Below, piece by piece: positions 36,675-38,358 of a DNA stretch of 38,358 bases. The notes under the pieces are model-generated. The model saw only the letters and a program-made list of their open reading frames with translations, did no database searches and was not told the origin of the DNA. Each line of letters starts with the position of its first letter. Position 1 is the stretch's first letter. The position numbers and the translations under genes are program-made. The DNA comes from a virus. The stretch is from IMG/VR virus record IMGVR_UViG_3300008120_009909, positions 1 to 38,358 of that record; one strand, 5' to 3'.

Positions 36675-37181
36675 ATGAATCACTCAATTGAGTTTGTTGA
36701 AAAAGAGTTATCTAAACTCCAAAAAATCAATTATAACCAATTTTTTTGGTGGAGGAGGTGGTCAGTTAAAAATAAACCCCTTCCTAAAAATTCTCCCCTG
36801 ATGGATAAAATTAAAAATGGTGACTATAATTTTAGTCCCTATTTTTGGCAATTGCAGTATTGTGATTGGGAAATCGAACAAAAGCGACTAAAATATTTAG
36901 GAGACATTGAACGTTTTTGTGAAGAAACAACTATGGATTTTCAACGTCGTAAGAGACTACGTGAAGATCACGAAAAATATGAAACAGAAAATTTGGCTCA
37001 ATTAAAAAAAGATTTTGTTTCTACATTTCGTATGACTAAAGAAGATTATGATGATGAAGTAATTAAGGTTGGAGGGACGGTAGAGGATTTTTATAATCAC
37101 TGTGAAATGAGATATAGAAAATATAATCGTCCTGACAATATGCCAAAAAGAGGTCGTCCTCCTAAAAATAAAATTAAATGA
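36675..37181 (+). CDS. Hypothetical protein with C-terminal AT-hook
   Basis: A 168-residue, highly charged helical protein. The end MPKRGRPPKNKIK contains the RGRP core of an AT-hook, a minor-groove binder for AT-rich DNA. The first two thirds (KELSKLQKINYNQFFWWRRW, WQLQYCDWEIEQKRLKYLGD) have no recognised family. It overlaps the DpdA-like gene by 4 nt, so a link to DNA modification is possible. Confidence 0.68.
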   Translation: MNHSIEFVEKELSKLQKINYNQFFWWRRWSVKNKPLPKNSPLMDKIKNGDYNFSPYFWQLQYCDWEIEQKRLKYLGDIERFCEETTMDFQRRKRLREDHEKYETENLAQLKKDFVSTFRMTKEDYDDEVIKVGGTVEDFYNHCEMRYRKYNRPDNMPKRGRPPKNKIK

Positions 37182-37960
37182 AAATATCACACGAAGTACC
37201 CATAGCTTATTTAAAAGCAAGTATGTGGTTTAATGATTATGACTATCTATTACCCCACCTTTATGACCAATTCCCAGAATATAAAGAATATTTCCAGGAA
37301 AGTAAGGGTGTAAGGTATATAGTAATGGATAATTCTCTTCATGAATTAGGTGTGCCATATTCTAAGGGTAGACTTCTTTCTATTATTGAAGAGGTCCAAC
37401 CAAATGAATTTATAGTCCCCGATGAATGGGAAAATGCTATCTATTCTATGCGTAATGCTAAAGAATGGAGTTACATCGAACTACCAGAAAATGTAAAAAA
37501 AGTAGCTGTAGTTCAAGGTAAATCGTTTGCTGAAATTGTTAAATGTTATCAAACCTATAAATGGTTAGGTTATACAAAGATAGCATTTAGTTATGGGGCT
37601 AATTATTATAAAGAAATGTTCCCCCATCCTAATGTTAATATTAGTAAAGCATTAGGTCGTCAACTGGTTATTGTTAAAATGATTGAGATGGGAATGATTG
37701 GAGAAACAGATGAAATTCATCTTTTAGGTTGTTCTATTCCACAAGAATTTTTATATTATAACGGAATACATCAAATCAAAACTATAGATACTTCAAATCC
37801 TATTATGGCGGCATATGATGGTGTAGAATATAATGATTGGGGGCTATTTGAAAAACCCAAAACTAAAATTGATGATGTTATCAATGATGAACCCAATTCA
37901 GTTATATATGAAAGGATTGTACATAATGTAGAAACATTTAGAAAAATAAATAATTTATGA
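37178..37960 (+). CDS. DpdA/TGT-like 7-deazaguanine DNA transglycosylase
   Basis: A 260-residue TIM-barrel-type protein resembling phage DpdA, the DNA relative of tRNA-guanine transglycosylase. RYIVMDNSLHELG near 46-58 holds an acid at the position of the substrate-binding Asp. EFIVPDEW near 78 fits the second catalytic-acid strand, followed by VAVVQGKSFAEIVKCYQTYKWLGYTKIAF, EIHLLGCSIPQEF and IKTIDTSNPIMAAYDG. DpdA swaps guanine in DNA for preQ0 or a derivative to evade restriction. The adjoining queC, with a 4-nt overlap, would make the preQ0. I see no zinc-binding Cys cluster. Confidence 0.75.
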   Translation: MKISHEVPIAYLKASMWFNDYDYLLPHLYDQFPEYKEYFQESKGVRYIVMDNSLHELGVPYSKGRLLSIIEEVQPNEFIVPDEWENAIYSMRNAKEWSYIELPENVKKVAVVQGKSFAEIVKCYQTYKWLGYTKIAFSYGANYYKEMFPHPNVNISKALGRQLVIVKMIEMGMIGETDEIHLLGCSIPQEFLYYNGIHQIKTIDTSNPIMAAYDGVEYNDWGLFEKPKTKIDDVINDEPNSVIYERIVHNVETFRKINNL

Positions 37961-38358
37961 ATAAACAAGCAGTACTTAGCCTATCAGGGGGGATGGATTC
38001 CAGTACATTACTTCTCCACTTGTTAGCAAACGATTACGAGGTTACTTGCCTCTCTTTTGATTATGGGCAAAAACACAGAGTAGAACTTGAACGAGCCCAA
38101 TCACTTGTTGATTATCTTAATGATAAAGGACAAAATATAAAATATGGAGTAATTAAACTTGATGGTTTAGCTCCTATGCTTAATAGTGCTCTTGTAGAAG
38201 GTGGAGATGAAGTACCTGAGGGACACTATGAGCAAGAAAATATGAAAGAAACAGTTGTACCTAATCGTAATAAGATTTTTAGTTCAATTATTCAAGCTGT
38301 AGCCTTGTCAAAAGCTAACGAACTTGATACAAACGTTTACATCTCTTTAGGTATTCAT
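37957..38358 (+). CDS. queC: 7-cyano-7-deazaguanine synthase QueC, 3'-partial
   Basis: The first 134 residues of QueC, running off the window. VLSLSGGMDSSTLL at 6-19 is the PP-loop ATP pyrophosphatase motif, followed by CLSFDYGQKHRVELERA and VVPNRNKIFSSIIQAVA, typical of QueC. It converts carboxy-deazaguanine to preQ0 with ATP and ammonia. The zinc cysteines would lie beyond the edge. It overlaps the DpdA-like gene (ATGA). Confidence 0.93.
   Translation, partial: MNKQAVLSLSGGMDSSTLLLHLLANDYEVTCLSFDYGQKHRVELERAQSLVDYLNDKGQNIKYGVIKLDGLAPMLNSALVEGGDEVPEGHYEQENMKETVVPNRNKIFSSIIQAVALSKANELDTNVYISLGIH

Noticed and set aside
1-38358. CRISPR array, integrase or attachment site
   Set aside because: No regularly spaced repeats and no recombinase gene; the tRNAs show no duplicated 3' ends that would mark an att site.

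Overview
The window reads as part of a large lytic tailed-phage genome (Caudoviricetes, with a T4-like replication core) that probably infects a Bacteroidota host of the Flavobacteriia type. Every gene is on the + strand, genes are tightly packed with many ATGA/TAATG overlaps, and the DNA is AT-rich. The phage assignment rests on a run of gp32-like SSB, UvsX/RecA, FEN/RNase H and DnaB-type helicase genes, plus thymidylate synthase, ribonucleotide reductase, two holin-like genes, an SLT muramidase and a tRNA cluster. The host inference rests on promoters of the TTTG/TAnnTTTG type with a near-constant 20-nt spacer, a Bacteroidota-style surface lipoprotein, a DUF6150 protein and an NrdB with features like those of Flavobacterium enzymes. 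No capsid, tail, terminase or family B polymerase gene lies in the window.

Layout. 1-5.3 kb: a glycosylation cassette (FkbM/GT2 multidomain protein entering from the left, a GT4 plus TibC-like heptosyltransferase fusion, a DUF6165 protein). 5.3-8.7 kb: a short family A DNA polymerase-like protein, a cysteine-peptidase-like protein and small unknowns. 8.7-11 kb: eight tRNA or tRNA-like genes, two HNH endonucleases and structured untranslated DNA. 11-14.3 kb: a phosphoesterase, small unknowns and ThyA. 14.3-17 kb: a ParB-like protein with a capsid-targeting-like N-terminus and a surface module (lipoprotein, membrane peptide, DUF6150). 17-26.9 kb: operons of small accessory genes with a FISUMP-domain protein, tRNA-Pro, a HAD nucleotidase, a GT2 enzyme, a YqiA-like esterase and two further proteins with capsid-targeting-like N-termini. 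26.9-36.6 kb: SLT muramidase, GIY-YIG-like protein, replication operon, NrdB/holin/NrdA and a second holin. 36.6 kb to the end: an AT-hook protein, a DpdA/TGT-like transglycosylase and the start of QueC, which together suggest 7-deazaguanine modification of the phage DNA.

Regulation is unusually legible. Eleven promoters fit TTG(G)-N19/20-TAnnTTTA. Six of them carry tandem GTCAT direct repeats with an 11-bp period placed 8-9 nt upstream of the -33 element, resembling a PhoB/OmpR-type operator. Several promoters have a terminator hairpin inside the spacer. A second motif, ATATTTAT without a -33 element, lies exactly 4 nt before the ATG of five genes, three of which have N-termini like T4 capsid-targeting sequences; it looks like a late promoter. 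At one HNH gene the same motif abuts a hairpin that would hide the start codon in read-through transcripts. All functional statements come from reading motifs by eye; no database search was run.
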